A DNA stretch of 64,000 bases from Robiginitomaculum sp. (GTDB taxonomy: Bacteria; Pseudomonadota; Alphaproteobacteria; Caulobacterales; Maricaulaceae): positions 62,001-126,000 of the forward strand of contig WFUF01000014.1 in the NCBI GenBank assembly GCA_015485155.1, given 5' to 3'. The position numbers and the translations under genes were made by a program. The notes beneath the pieces are model-generated. The model saw only the letters and a program-made list of their open reading frames with translations. It had not been told where the DNA came from and ran no database searches. Shown here in pieces: positions 1-7,591 of this stretch. The first letter of the stretch is position 1. Each line of letters opens with the position of its first letter.

Positions 1-1
1 C

Positions 2-631
2 CGCCATATTAACTGGATATGCAATGCCAGAATCACCAGAATCACTGAAAACACTACCGAAGTGGAGGAGCTAAACGAAGATGGCAGCATCAAAGCCACC
101 CACAGCCTGCCCTTTGCTCATTCAATGATGATTCCGGGATTTAAGGGCATTGATGCCGTGCAAGAGTTGGAGGGTCTGGTCAATCCGATGGGCTTTATTC
201 TGGTCAATGAACATCAGCAAAATCCAAAATATCCTGAAATTTTCTCGGTTGGGGTGTGTATTGCCATTCCTCCGGTAGGCGCAACTCCGGTACCGGTAGG
301 AGTTCCTAAAACCGGCTTTATGATCGAAAGCATGGTGCGGGCTGCGGCTTTGAACATCGGTGCCATGTTGCGCGGAGAAAAGCCTACACACGAAGCAAGC
401 TGGAATGCGGTATGTCTGGCCGACTTTGGCGATGGTGGTGTTGCCTTTATTGCCAGCCCGCAAATACCACCAAGAAATGTCAATTGGGCCAGCCAGGGCA
501 AGTGGGTACATCTGGGTAAAATCGCGTTTGAGAAGTTTTTTCTTGGTAAGGTGCGCCGCGGGGTTTCTGAATCATTCTTTGAAAAACTGGCGCTTAATAT
601 GATGGGGATCGCCAAGGAAAAGAAATCGTAA
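2..631 (+). CDS. Sulfide:quinone oxidoreductase-like flavoprotein, C-terminal part
   Basis: The frame is open from base 2, so the 5' end of the gene lies outside the window. The visible part matches the C-terminal half of FAD-dependent sulfide:quinone oxidoreductases and related NAD(P)/FAD oxidoreductases, which pass electrons from sulfide to membrane quinone. Evidence is the segment with IPPVGATPVPVGVPKTG near the second FAD-contact region, followed by a helix-rich tail of the kind that docks on the membrane. The cysteines that define a true SQR are mostly in the missing part, so the substrate is not settled; it could be another flavoprotein of the same family. A dodecin gene follows 120 bases downstream on the same strand, a flavin-related neighbour, although the gap argues against tight coupling. 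Confidence 0.75.
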   Translation, partial: RHINWICNARITRITENTTEVEELNEDGSIKATHSLPFAHSMMIPGFKGIDAVQELEGLVNPMGFILVNEHQQNPKYPEIFSVGVCIAIPPVGATPVPVGVPKTGFMIESMVRAAALNIGAMLRGEKPTHEASWNAVCLADFGDGGVAFIASPQIPPRNVNWASQGKWVHLGKIAFEKFFLGKVRRGVSESFFEKLALNMMGIAKEKKS

Positions 632-753
632 AAACCATCATTTCCCCTTTTGGGCGATGGAGGTTGATAAAACTCGGCTAAAATGTTTAATCTGGTTAAC
701 CAAATTCATACTTGTTGCGAGGGGCGATAAGGGATGAAAACAGGGGAAGCATA

Positions 754-954
754 ATGACCATCATGAAATCCACACAGATATTGTCAGATAGCAGTAAAAG
801 TTTTGAACATGCCATTACCAACGGCGTTGAGCGCTTCGGCAAAACTGTTAAAAATGTCCGTTCGGCCAATGTAAATCATATGTCAGTTACAGTAAAAGAC
901 GGTGCAATTGCGAAATACCGCGTCAACATGCAAATCACCTTCGAGGTCAGCTAA
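754..954 (+). CDS. Dodecin family flavin-binding protein
   Basis: A 66-residue protein with the dodecin pattern: a short beta strand, one long helix carrying the conserved alternation around FEHAITNGVERFGKTVKNV, then two beta strands ending in MQITFEVS. Dodecins form hollow dodecamers that store or buffer riboflavin, FMN or FAD in the cytoplasm. I chose the ATG at 754 rather than an upstream TTG at 712 because AGGGGAAG sits just before it as a ribosome binding site and the length then fits the family (65-71 residues). It stands alone, with about 120 bases before it and 140 after it. Confidence 0.85.
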   Translation: MTIMKSTQILSDSSKSFEHAITNGVERFGKTVKNVRSANVNHMSVTVKDGAIAKYRVNMQITFEVS

Positions 955-1095
955 ACCTGAAATTTAATCCTTAATACCGGTTTTAGAAAATTTTGATTAA
1001 GCATCTTATTGCGGCTGTTCACCCTCTTGACGGCAGCCGGTTAAATTACGATCTATTGCCTGACAGATCATTTTTTTCAAAAACAGGTAATAATT

Positions 1096-2283
1096 ATGTC
1101 TCAGCCATCTGATCCTATCGTAATCATTGGATATGCACGCACGCCTATGGCGGGCCTTCTTGGAGAATTATCCACCCTTTCAGCCAATGAATTAGGTGCA
1201 ATTGCTGTTGCCGGGGCTTTGAAAAATGCTGGAATTGATAAAAATTCCGTGGAACAGATTTTTATGGGAAATGTTCTGTCTGCGGGACAGGGACAGGCTC
1301 CGGCCCGTCAGGCTGCCATCAAGGCCGATTTACCAATCCATGTGGAGGCAACAACCTTAAACAAGATGTGCGGCTCCGGCATGCAGGCAGCGATCATGGC
1401 CAAAGACAGCCTTGGCGCAGGTTCTGCAAGTGTAATTATTGCCGGTGGTATGGAAAGCATGTCAAACGCCCCGCATTTGTTATCAAACCATCGCAAGGGC
1501 CTAAAGTACGGCAATGACACCATTGTTGATCATATGGCATTTGATGGATTGACCGATGCCTATGGTGGCCTGTCAATGGGGGTTTATGCTGATGAAGCTG
1601 CCAAAAAATATCAATTCACCCGAGAAGAACAAGATGCCTATGCCCTAAAAACCCTTTCCCGGGCGCAAGATGCGGCGGATAAAGGCGATTTTGATCATGA
1701 AATGGTGCCGGTCACCATCAAATCCAGACGCGGCGAGACCATGATCAATAGCGATGAATTGCCACGCAAGGCCCGTCCCGAAAAAATACCGCAATTGCGC
1801 CCGGCCTTTACCAAGGATGGAACCGTAACCGCAGCCAATGCCTCGGCGATATCTGATGGTGCTGCTGCACTGGTAATGATGCGCCAGTCTGATGCCACTG
1901 CCGCCGGAGCCAAACCAGTTGCCGTGCTGGTGGCAACTGCCGCCCATGCCCATGAACCTGAATGGTTTACCACCGCGCCGGTGCCGGCAATGCAAAAGGT
2001 ATTAAAAAAGGCGGGATGGTCAAAAGATGAGGTCGATTTATGGGAAATCAACGAAGCCTTTGCCGTAGTTCCAATGATTGCCATTAAGGAATTGGCGCTG
2101 GACCCTGACAAGGTCAATGTAAATGGCGGCGCCTGTGCCATGGGCCATCCGATCGGAGCTTCGGGAGCTCGTATCATGGCCACATTGATATCAGCCCTGC
2201 AAGCCCGTGGACTTAAAAAAGGCGTGGCATCGCTTTGCATTGGTGGCGGTGAAGCCACGGCAGTTGCTATTGAAATAATTTAG
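1096..2283 (+). CDS. Acetyl-CoA C-acetyltransferase (thiolase)
   Basis: A full-length 395-residue thiolase. It condenses two acetyl-CoA to acetoacetyl-CoA or cleaves 3-ketoacyl-CoA, in polyhydroxybutyrate, ketone-body or fatty-acid metabolism. The nucleophilic cysteine is Cys92 in NKMCGSGMQA. The catalytic histidine is His351 in GHPIGASGAR, and the second active-site cysteine is Cys381 in CIGGGEATA. The start at 1096 has ACAGG upstream. The gene is monocistronic: the next gene, prmA, is convergent and 200 bases away. No phaB or CoA-transferase gene is adjacent, so the pathway cannot be assigned from context. Confidence 0.93.
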   Translation: MSQPSDPIVIIGYARTPMAGLLGELSTLSANELGAIAVAGALKNAGIDKNSVEQIFMGNVLSAGQGQAPARQAAIKADLPIHVEATTLNKMCGSGMQAAIMAKDSLGAGSASVIIAGGMESMSNAPHLLSNHRKGLKYGNDTIVDHMAFDGLTDAYGGLSMGVYADEAAKKYQFTREEQDAYALKTLSRAQDAADKGDFDHEMVPVTIKSRRGETMINSDELPRKARPEKIPQLRPAFTKDGTVTAANASAISDGAAALVMMRQSDATAAGAKPVAVLVATAAHAHEPEWFTTAPVPAMQKVLKKAGWSKDEVDLWEINEAFAVVPMIAIKELALDPDKVNVNGGACAMGHPIGASGARIMATLISALQARGLKKGVASLCIGGGEATAVAIEII

Positions 2284-2454
2284 GGCGTTTTGGTTCAAAA
2301 CACCTGAAATTTCTCCAAACCTTTGTTTTATTGCAAAACCCCGCGCTTAAAATAGCGAGACGTGCCTTTGCGGTAGAGTAGGTAAGGTTTCCTCAAACAG
2401 CGAAGCAATAGGACGGATTTCTGGCGCAAATATCATATAAACCAAACATCTGTC

Positions 2455-2474
2455 ATACCGGCGAAAGCTGGTAT
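2455..2474. repeat. Hairpin in convergent thiolase/prmA gap
   Basis: An 8-bp stem with one G-T wobble, arms at 2455-2462 and 2467-2474, closes a GAAA loop. It lies in the 207-base gap between the convergent thiolase and prmA genes. There is no T-run on either side, so it is not a standard intrinsic terminator. The sequence around it (TACCGGCGAAAGCTGGTA) resembles widespread bacterial palindromic repeats containing CCGGCGAAAGCCGG. Apart from a weak GTTTTG/CAAAAC dyad at 2287-2301 just after the thiolase stop, I see nothing else in the gap. Confidence 0.5.
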
Positions 2475-2490
2475 CCGGCTGGATGTTGAT

Positions 2491-3342
2491 TTAGGCGCCC
2501 ATTGTCAGGACTGCCCATTCGCCGCGGTGCTGTAAGCGCAGCAATTGCAAGCCCGAATCAATATAGGCCGAGGTCACGGCTTCGGCCTGCGTTTCTAAAA
2601 GACCGGCCAGTATCAGGGTGCCGCCGGGTGCCAGCAGTGAACTGATACCAGAAGCCATGTCAATCAATGGCGCCGCCAGAATGTTTGCAAATACCAGATC
2701 GAACCTGCCTGGCTGCAATGCCGGATGCTCCACCCCATCGGCTATAATGAGTTCAATTTTGTTCTGAACACCATTGATTTGAACATTATTGCGGGCAACT
2801 TCTATAGCTTCAGGGTCAATATCAGTAGCAATTATGTTCGCAGGCAAAGTCATGGCCGCGGCAATTGCCAAAATTCCGGCGCCGGTTCCCAGATCCAATA
2901 CCCGTGATGGCACAATCCCGGCCAACAGCAGTTTATCCAGTTCTATCAGGCAACCGCTGGTGGTTTCATGATGCCCTGTACCAAAAGCCATGCCGGCTGG
3001 AATACAGATGCAAACATCCTTAAGCTGATCACTTGCCTCTTCGTGGGAACCATGAATGTAAAACCTTCCGGCGCGCACATAGGTTAAATAACGCAAGGAC
3101 TCAGTGACCCAGTTCTTTTCCGGCAATTGCTTAATATCCACACGCAGGTGATCAGTAATATCAAGATCGTTAATCTGCTTGGCAGGTTGTTGTGCAAAGA
3201 TTATCTGTAATCGCCAATCAGGTAATTCGTCATCAAACAATGAAAAAGAGAGCGGTGGCTCAACCAAACCCTGCAAATGGTTTTCAATGTCCAGCAAATC
3301 TGACTTGGGCCCGACAATGGCCACCTGCCACAGCTCAGACAA
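2491..3342 (-). CDS. prmA: Ribosomal protein L11 methyltransferase
   Basis: A class I SAM-dependent methyltransferase that trimethylates ribosomal protein L11. Signature segments are the PrmA-specific PAGMAFGTGHHETT, followed by motif I VLDLGTGAGILAI, the acidic residue after ATDIDPEA, and FDLVFANILAAPL as the NPPY-equivalent loop. I place the start at a TTG at 3342, giving 283 residues. It has GAAGG seven bases upstream and follows the family's usual length. A further TTG at 3408 would extend the protein deep into the preceding merR gene. With the chosen start the two genes overlap by 8 bases, suggesting translational coupling with the metal regulator. Confidence 0.92.
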   Translation of the reverse strand: MSELWQVAIVGPKSDLLDIENHLQGLVEPPLSFSLFDDELPDWRLQIIFAQQPAKQINDLDITDHLRVDIKQLPEKNWVTESLRYLTYVRAGRFYIHGSHEEASDQLKDVCICIPAGMAFGTGHHETTSGCLIELDKLLLAGIVPSRVLDLGTGAGILAIAAAMTLPANIIATDIDPEAIEVARNNVQINGVQNKIELIIADGVEHPALQPGRFDLVFANILAAPLIDMASGISSLLAPGGTLILAGLLETQAEAVTSAYIDSGLQLLRLQHRGEWAVLTMGA

Positions 3343-3781
3343 AACTTTTGCCTTCGATGCTTTGGTGATGATCGTGCAGACACAATTGATGATTGGCCAG
3401 GGTCTCAATCACCCGGCAGGAGCCGCTGGTATTGCCCATGTCACAGGCCTGTATGCGCTTTAACTCTTGTTCCAATTGCTGCAAAGCATGAATACGGTCG
3501 CGAATTTTGGAAAGATTCTCTGCAACAATGGCATCAGCAGTAGCACAAGGCTTTTCCGGCTGATCGGCCAAAGACAGCAACTCTTTGATTTGCGGCAGGG
3601 AAAATCCCAAAGAACGGGCATGGCGAATGAAGGCAAGTCGCTTTAGGTCATTTGACCCGTAACGACGCTGCCCGGCCTGATTGCGCCACGGCTCCGGCAT
3701 TAAACCCAGTTTTTCGTAATAGCGAACCGTTTGCACATTGCTGCCGGTTTCCTTGGCTATTTTGCCGATTGAATAATCCAT
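3335..3781 (-). CDS. MerR family metal-responsive regulator, ZntR-like
   Basis: A 148-residue MerR protein. The N-terminal winged helix-turn-helix (MDYSIGKIAKETG, then VRYYEKLGL and RYG) is followed by a dimerisation helix and a metal-binding tail. Cys79, Cys113 and Cys122 line up with the Zn ligands of E. coli ZntR (Cys79, Cys114, Cys124); Cys134 and a His cluster at 136-139 are extra candidate ligands. A divalent metal such as Zn, Cd or Pb is therefore the likely inducer. The start at 3781 is set by alignment to the family; an upstream in-frame start would add 19 residues. It is divergent from a cation-transporter gene and shares a MerR-type promoter with it. Confidence 0.88.
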   Translation of the reverse strand: MDYSIGKIAKETGSNVQTVRYYEKLGLMPEPWRNQAGQRRYGSNDLKRLAFIRHARSLGFSLPQIKELLSLADQPEKPCATADAIVAENLSKIRDRIHALQQLEQELKRIQACDMGNTSGSCRVIETLANHQLCLHDHHQSIEGKSFV

Positions 3782-3791
3782 AAAATAACTC

Positions 3792-3822
3792 TTGTCCCTA
3801 TAGCTGCTACAGGGTGCAATAT
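3792..3822 (+). promoter_or_regulatory. MerR-type promoter and operator for the cation transporter
   Basis: A -35 element TTGTCC (3792-3797) and a -10 element CAATAT (3817-3822) are separated by 19 bases, the over-long spacing typical of MerR-controlled promoters. Between them lies a 19-bp dyad at 3796-3814 (CCCTATAGC, T, GCTACAGGG) matching at 8 of 9 pairs, very similar to the published style of CadR and PbrR operators. It points toward the transporter gene at 3852. A perfect TATAAT at 3820-3825 overlaps the -10, but its spacing would be 22 bases. Confidence 0.75.
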
Positions 3823-3851
3823 AATGCAAAACAGCCAAAAAGGAACCAGTA

Positions 3852-4472
3852 ATGGGTGCCAGTTGCGGACACGATAATCAATTTGACGGTGAAAGCCCAA
3901 AGTACAAGGCCGCGCTTTGGGCGGTTATTGCCATAAATGGCGGCATGTTCATTGTAGAAATGGGCGCAGGAGCCCTTTCCGGATCAATGGCCCTAAAGGC
4001 AGATGCTCTGGATTTTTTAGGTGATACAATGACCTATGCTTTAAGCCTGTATGCGATTGGCATGTCATTGCGCTTTCGCGCTGGTGCTGCCATGTTAAAA
4101 GGAATGTCACTGGCAGTGTTGAGCCTTTGGGTTTTGGCCAGCTCCATCTGGCATTTCTTTGGCACCACAATCCCCGATGCCCCAACAATGGGCTGGATAG
4201 GCTTTATGGCATTGGTTGCCAATGTGGTTTCGGTGTTTATCCTGATAAAATTCAAGGATGGCGACTCCAATGTTCGCTCGGTCTGGCTGTGTTCACGCAA
4301 TGATGCTATTGGCAATGTAGCCGTTATCGGAGCGGCATGGCTGGTAGCAATAACCCAAAGCAAATATCCTGATCTGGTAGTTGCCGTATTGATGAGCACC
4401 TTGTTTTTGTCCTCTGCCTGGCAGATTATCAAGCAGGCCCGCAATGAATGGAAACATGATGGTCAGCACTAA
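3852..4472 (+). CDS. Cation transporter, CDF-like
   Basis: A 206-residue membrane protein with about six transmembrane segments and the two metal-site helices of cation diffusion facilitators. KADALDFLGD in TM2 carries Asp51, Asp54 and Asp58, and SRNDAIGN in TM5 supplies the partner carboxylate. It lacks the C-terminal cytoplasmic domain of larger CDF proteins, as in the short 'cation transporter' group. Cys5 and His7, and a C-terminal GQH, could be minor metal ligands. Expression is likely driven by the divergent ZntR-like regulator through the shared operator, so efflux of Zn or Cd into the periplasm is the best guess. Confidence 0.85.
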   Translation: MGASCGHDNQFDGESPKYKAALWAVIAINGGMFIVEMGAGALSGSMALKADALDFLGDTMTYALSLYAIGMSLRFRAGAAMLKGMSLAVLSLWVLASSIWHFFGTTIPDAPTMGWIGFMALVANVVSVFILIKFKDGDSNVRSVWLCSRNDAIGNVAVIGAAWLVAITQSKYPDLVVAVLMSTLFLSSAWQIIKQARNEWKHDGQH

Positions 4473-4483
4473 AGGGCTTATGA

Positions 4484-6553
4484 CTATTCGAGTTTTTCTG
4501 ACAAGGAAACCAACAGCTCACTTAGCGGGTCTTTCTCTGGGGTCTCAGTAATTTCAGGAGCCGGTGCCGGCATTAAATCCGGAGAGGGCGATGGGCGTTT
4601 CTTTAGCCATTCACTCATATAGGCTTGCCATATCTGGGCCGGAAGACCGCCGCCTGTTACTTCTGCCATCGGCCTGTTTTGATCATCACCAACCCAGACA
4701 CCGGCGGTTTCTGCTCCGGCATATCCAATAAACCATGCATCACGGAAGCGGTTGGTGGTGCCGGTTTTACCCCCAACCTCATAGCCAGCAATGCGGGCCC
4801 TGCGCCCTGTTCCCTCGGTTATTACAGTTTGCAGCATCAATTTCATTCCAGCCAGTTCGTGATCTGCAATTACTTTTGAAGGAGGTATTTGCTTACGCTG
4901 CCATAATACCGGCCCCCCTTGCACACTGATTTTGGAAATACCGTGCGGTTGCGCCCGATACCCGCCATTGGCAAATGGCGCATAGGCAGATGTAAGCTCG
5001 ATCAGGGAAGTGGCGTTGGTTCCAAGCGACATGGAACGGGTGGTTGCAATTGGCATGTCCATGCCCAGACGACGTGCCGTTCTGGCCACACGGGTTCGAC
5101 CCACTTCTTCGGTCAATTGTACCGCCACGGTGTTCACCGATGTGGCAAGGGCTGTTTTCAGGCTGATTTTACCTTTGAATTCATCCTTGTAATTTCGCGG
5201 TGTCCAATCACCAATGGTAACAGGCTTGTCTTCGCGAATTGTCCATGGGCCAAGCCCGTTTTCAAGAGCCGCCAGATAAACAAAAGGCTTAAAAGCAGAA
5301 CCAGGCTGTCTTTTGGCCTGTGTTGCCCGGTTGAACTGGCTTTTTGTGTATGATTTTCCACCAGCCATGGCCTCAACACCACCATCGGGGGCCAAGGCCA
5401 CCAATGCGCCCTGGTTTGCGTTTTTCTTTGCCTGATCGGCAGTTAACACCTTGGCCAATGCCCGCTCAGCCGCCCGCTGTGCCGTCAGATCAAGAGTGGT
5501 GTGAACGATTAGGTCTGTTTTAACCTCGCCAACCCTTCGTCGCACTTGCGGAGCCAGCCAATCGACAAAATATGATGCTGAAGGTGTCGCCTTTACCGGT
5601 TTTACCAAAATCGGCTTGGCAAAGGCCTGTTCTTGTTCTTCGGAAGATATCTTGCCCGTTTTAACCATGATATCCAGAACAATAGTGGCCCTGCGCTCAG
5701 CACGGGCCAGATCAGAAGTTGGACTATAACGGTTAGGAGCTTTTAACAGGCCCGCAATCATTGCAGCTTCGCCCAGATCCAGATCTATTGCCGGCTTGCC
5801 AAAATATGAAAGTGCAGCCGCCTCAACCCCCCATGCACCGCGCCCAAAATAGACCCGGTTCAAATAAAGTGATAAAATTTCATCCTTGGAAAACTTTTTC
5901 TCCAGCCACAGGGCCAGCATTAATTCCTGGGCTTTGCGCTTATAGGTGCGCTCTGATGACAGGAATAGGTTTTTTGCCAATTGCTGGGTTAAGGTTGAGC
6001 CACCTTGTACAATATGTCCGGCACGCAAATTGGCCCACATAGCCCGGGCCAGACCGATAATATCTACACCAAAATGATCATAGAATCTTCTGTCTTCCAC
6101 CGACAAGATGGCATCAATCAAGCTATCAGGCAGTTTGCCAAGTTCTACCGGAGGAGCATATGCCGCTCCTTGTACCGCAATAACCTGCCCGTGGCGATCC
6201 AAAAACGTGACACTTGGACGACGCTCTACCTGCCAAAGGCCGGAAGTGTCCGGCAAATCACTGGCATAGGTCACCAGAACAAATGCACCGATCAACCCTG
6301 CCCATACTGACATCACAAGTGACCAATATACGGTCTTGCCAAACACTTTTGACCAAAAACCCTTTGGTTGCTTTTTGTTAGATTTTGAGCCTGCTCTGCT
6401 GGCGCGGGCAGGTTTTGCAGCCGGTTTGCCTGATTTTGCAACGCTGTTTTTAGGTGCAGAAGACTTATTACCGGAATAGCTGCGCTTGCCGATGGTTATC
6501 GGTTTGCGCCTGGCTTTCTTTGCTGGCGGTTTTCCTGATCGTTTGCTGACCAA
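4484..6553 (-). CDS. Class A penicillin-binding protein, PBP1A family
   Basis: A bifunctional peptidoglycan glycosyltransferase and DD-transpeptidase of 689 residues. A lysine-rich cytoplasmic tail (1-70) precedes one transmembrane helix at about 75-95. The GT51 domain follows, with EDRRFYDHFG (catalytic Glu153), GGSTLTQQLAKN and RKAQELMLALWLE. The transpeptidase domain has Ser419-x-x-Lys422 in GSAFKPF, SVN at 472-474 and KTG at 595-597. The protein ends in a Pro/Glu-rich tail. It is convergent with the cation transporter (11 bases apart) and stands alone. The strongly basic N-terminal 65 residues are longer than in enterobacterial homologues. Confidence 0.95.
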   Translation of the reverse strand: MVSKRSGKPPAKKARRKPITIGKRSYSGNKSSAPKNSVAKSGKPAAKPARASRAGSKSNKKQPKGFWSKVFGKTVYWSLVMSVWAGLIGAFVLVTYASDLPDTSGLWQVERRPSVTFLDRHGQVIAVQGAAYAPPVELGKLPDSLIDAILSVEDRRFYDHFGVDIIGLARAMWANLRAGHIVQGGSTLTQQLAKNLFLSSERTYKRKAQELMLALWLEKKFSKDEILSLYLNRVYFGRGAWGVEAAALSYFGKPAIDLDLGEAAMIAGLLKAPNRYSPTSDLARAERRATIVLDIMVKTGKISSEEQEQAFAKPILVKPVKATPSASYFVDWLAPQVRRRVGEVKTDLIVHTTLDLTAQRAAERALAKVLTADQAKKNANQGALVALAPDGGVEAMAGGKSYTKSQFNRATQAKRQPGSAFKPFVYLAALENGLGPWTIREDKPVTIGDWTPRNYKDEFKGKISLKTALATSVNTVAVQLTEEVGRTRVARTARRLGMDMPIATTRSMSLGTNATSLIELTSAYAPFANGGYRAQPHGISKISVQGGPVLWQRKQIPPSKVIADHELAGMKLMLQTVITEGTGRRARIAGYEVGGKTGTTNRFRDAWFIGYAGAETAGVWVGDDQNRPMAEVTGGGLPAQIWQAYMSEWLKKRPSPSPDLMPAPAPEITETPEKDPLSELLVSLSEKLE

Positions 6554-6697
6554 GTTTATCCCCGTGGTGTTTTACTTAAAATCTGGCAGACAATTTGCGC
6601 CAAAGCCATTAAGAGCCAGTGAATCAATTATCGGTTTGGGTGTCGCTATTAGTTCCGAATCATTGTTTTACAATAAAAGGGCAAATCAGGGGGCTTG

Positions 6698-6904
6698 ATG
6701 GGCATAAAGATCACATTGAATGTCATGCTGGCACAACGCAATATGAAAGCCAAGGATCTGGCAGAATTTGTCGGTATCACCGAGCAAAACCTGTCATTGC
6801 TGCGCACAGGCAAGGTAAAGGGTGTACGCTTTTCCACATTGGCCAAAATCTGCGAGGCGCTTGACTGCAAGCCCGGCGATATTCTGGACTTTGAGTCTGA
6901 CTAA
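6698..6904 (+). CDS. Small XRE-type DNA-binding protein, YozG-like
   Basis: A 68-residue protein that is almost entirely a Cro/C1 helix-turn-helix: NVMLAQRNMKAKDLAEFVGITEQNLSLL covers helices 1-3, followed by FSTLAKICEALDCKPGDILDFE, a signature of the small YozG/YdaS-like group. The ATG at 6698 follows CAGGGGG; the TTG at 6695 is less likely. In other genomes such proteins often sit beside a membrane protein, but here the neighbour upstream is a divergent PBP gene and a repeat array follows the stop within two bases. Target genes cannot be inferred. Confidence 0.8.
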   Translation: MGIKITLNVMLAQRNMKAKDLAEFVGITEQNLSLLRTGKVKGVRFSTLAKICEALDCKPGDILDFESD

Positions 6905-6905
6905 A

Positions 6906-7036
6906 GCATTTTTAGCAAAAGTGGGAAGTTTTTTTGTGTCCTACCGCCTAGCGGCTAGTTGAGGGAATCCTTAATGTCCTATCGCTTCGCTACTTGAGGG
7001 AATCTTTAATGTCCTATCGCTTCGCTACTTGAGGAC
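6906..7036. repeat. Half REP palindrome followed by three hairpin units (array 1)
   Basis: A palindrome left arm (GCATTTTTAGCAAAAGTGGG, 6906-6925) is followed by three related 26-29 bp units at about 6938-6966, 6976-7001 and 7011-7036. Each begins TCCTA(C/T)CGC and ends CTACTTGAGG or a one-base variant. The second and third units are 35 bases apart and nearly identical. Unit 3 is closed by GTCCT/AGGAC; units 1 and 2 end in GAGGGA, which still pairs through a wobble. CGGGTTTTGCGC follows and resembles the palindrome's right arm, so the array appears nested in it. Two comparable arrays occur near 12.6 and 15.5 kb. Confidence 0.7.
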
Positions 7037-7120
7037 GGGTTTTGCGCTAAGAGTGGTTGCTAAATTTTCGCTATTTCCTCCGAGGCAATTGCAAGGGTGG
7101 ATTTAAGGATCGAAGTTGCA

Positions 7121-7480
7121 AGTGACGGTTTGGGGTATGGTTACTCTTAAGGGTCACTATTAGGGTCAGTGTAATTTTCGCTGTCCCTTGTTGATACTTG
7201 AGAAGCACTGTAATCATACCCAAAAAGCACTTCGTTATAATAAAACAACCCTTAAATGACCCTTGGGTGTACTGGCTGACCCTTGAGGGTCGGGGATAAG
7301 TGATAATGATGCCCGCATGTTCCAAACCTGTTATAATGTAAGAGTTGGAGCAAAGCCCCTGACAAAATGCTCTTTGACAGGTAAATATTTCTCTCAAACC
7401 CGATAAAACAAAAGGGTTTCTGGGCTCCTGTGTTTGTGGAAGCCGGCTGGCAAAAATCATTTCATGCTGGCATGTTTTCT
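7121..7480 (+). repeat. Dispersed boxA-containing element, copy A
   Basis: Non-coding stretch between the XRE gene and queG, repeated with high identity at 57396-57680 and on from 57781. In order it holds AGGGTCA heptamers (near 7150 and 7162), opposing TGACCCT heptamers (near 7258 and 7278), TATAAT at 7332-7337, a small GGAGC/GCCCC hairpin, and TGCTCTTTGACAGG at about 7368-7381. The last matches the boxA antitermination site of rRNA leaders. Similarity to the second copy then weakens but continues to about 7480. No open frame in it is conserved between the copies, so an RNA or a regulatory element is likelier than a gene. From 7480 to the end of queG I see nothing further. Confidence 0.65.
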
Positions 7481-7591
7481 GTTTATCCTGCCTTATCCTG
7501 CGGGAAAAGTGACAAGCTTTTTTAACAGGGCGGTCAGGTCGATGTGTGACCGCACCGGTTTCTTGAGCCAGCGTAACATTTATGACCAAAC

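Noticed and set aside
7121-7400. rRNA operon start
   Set aside because: A boxA-like site and TATAAT are present, but no 16S sequence follows in either copy.
7368-7420. TTGACA within TGCTCTTTGACAGG read as a -35 promoter element
   Set aside because: No -10 at 16-18 bases is shared by the two copies. The match to boxA is longer and conserved in both, so I favour boxA, although this is not proven.
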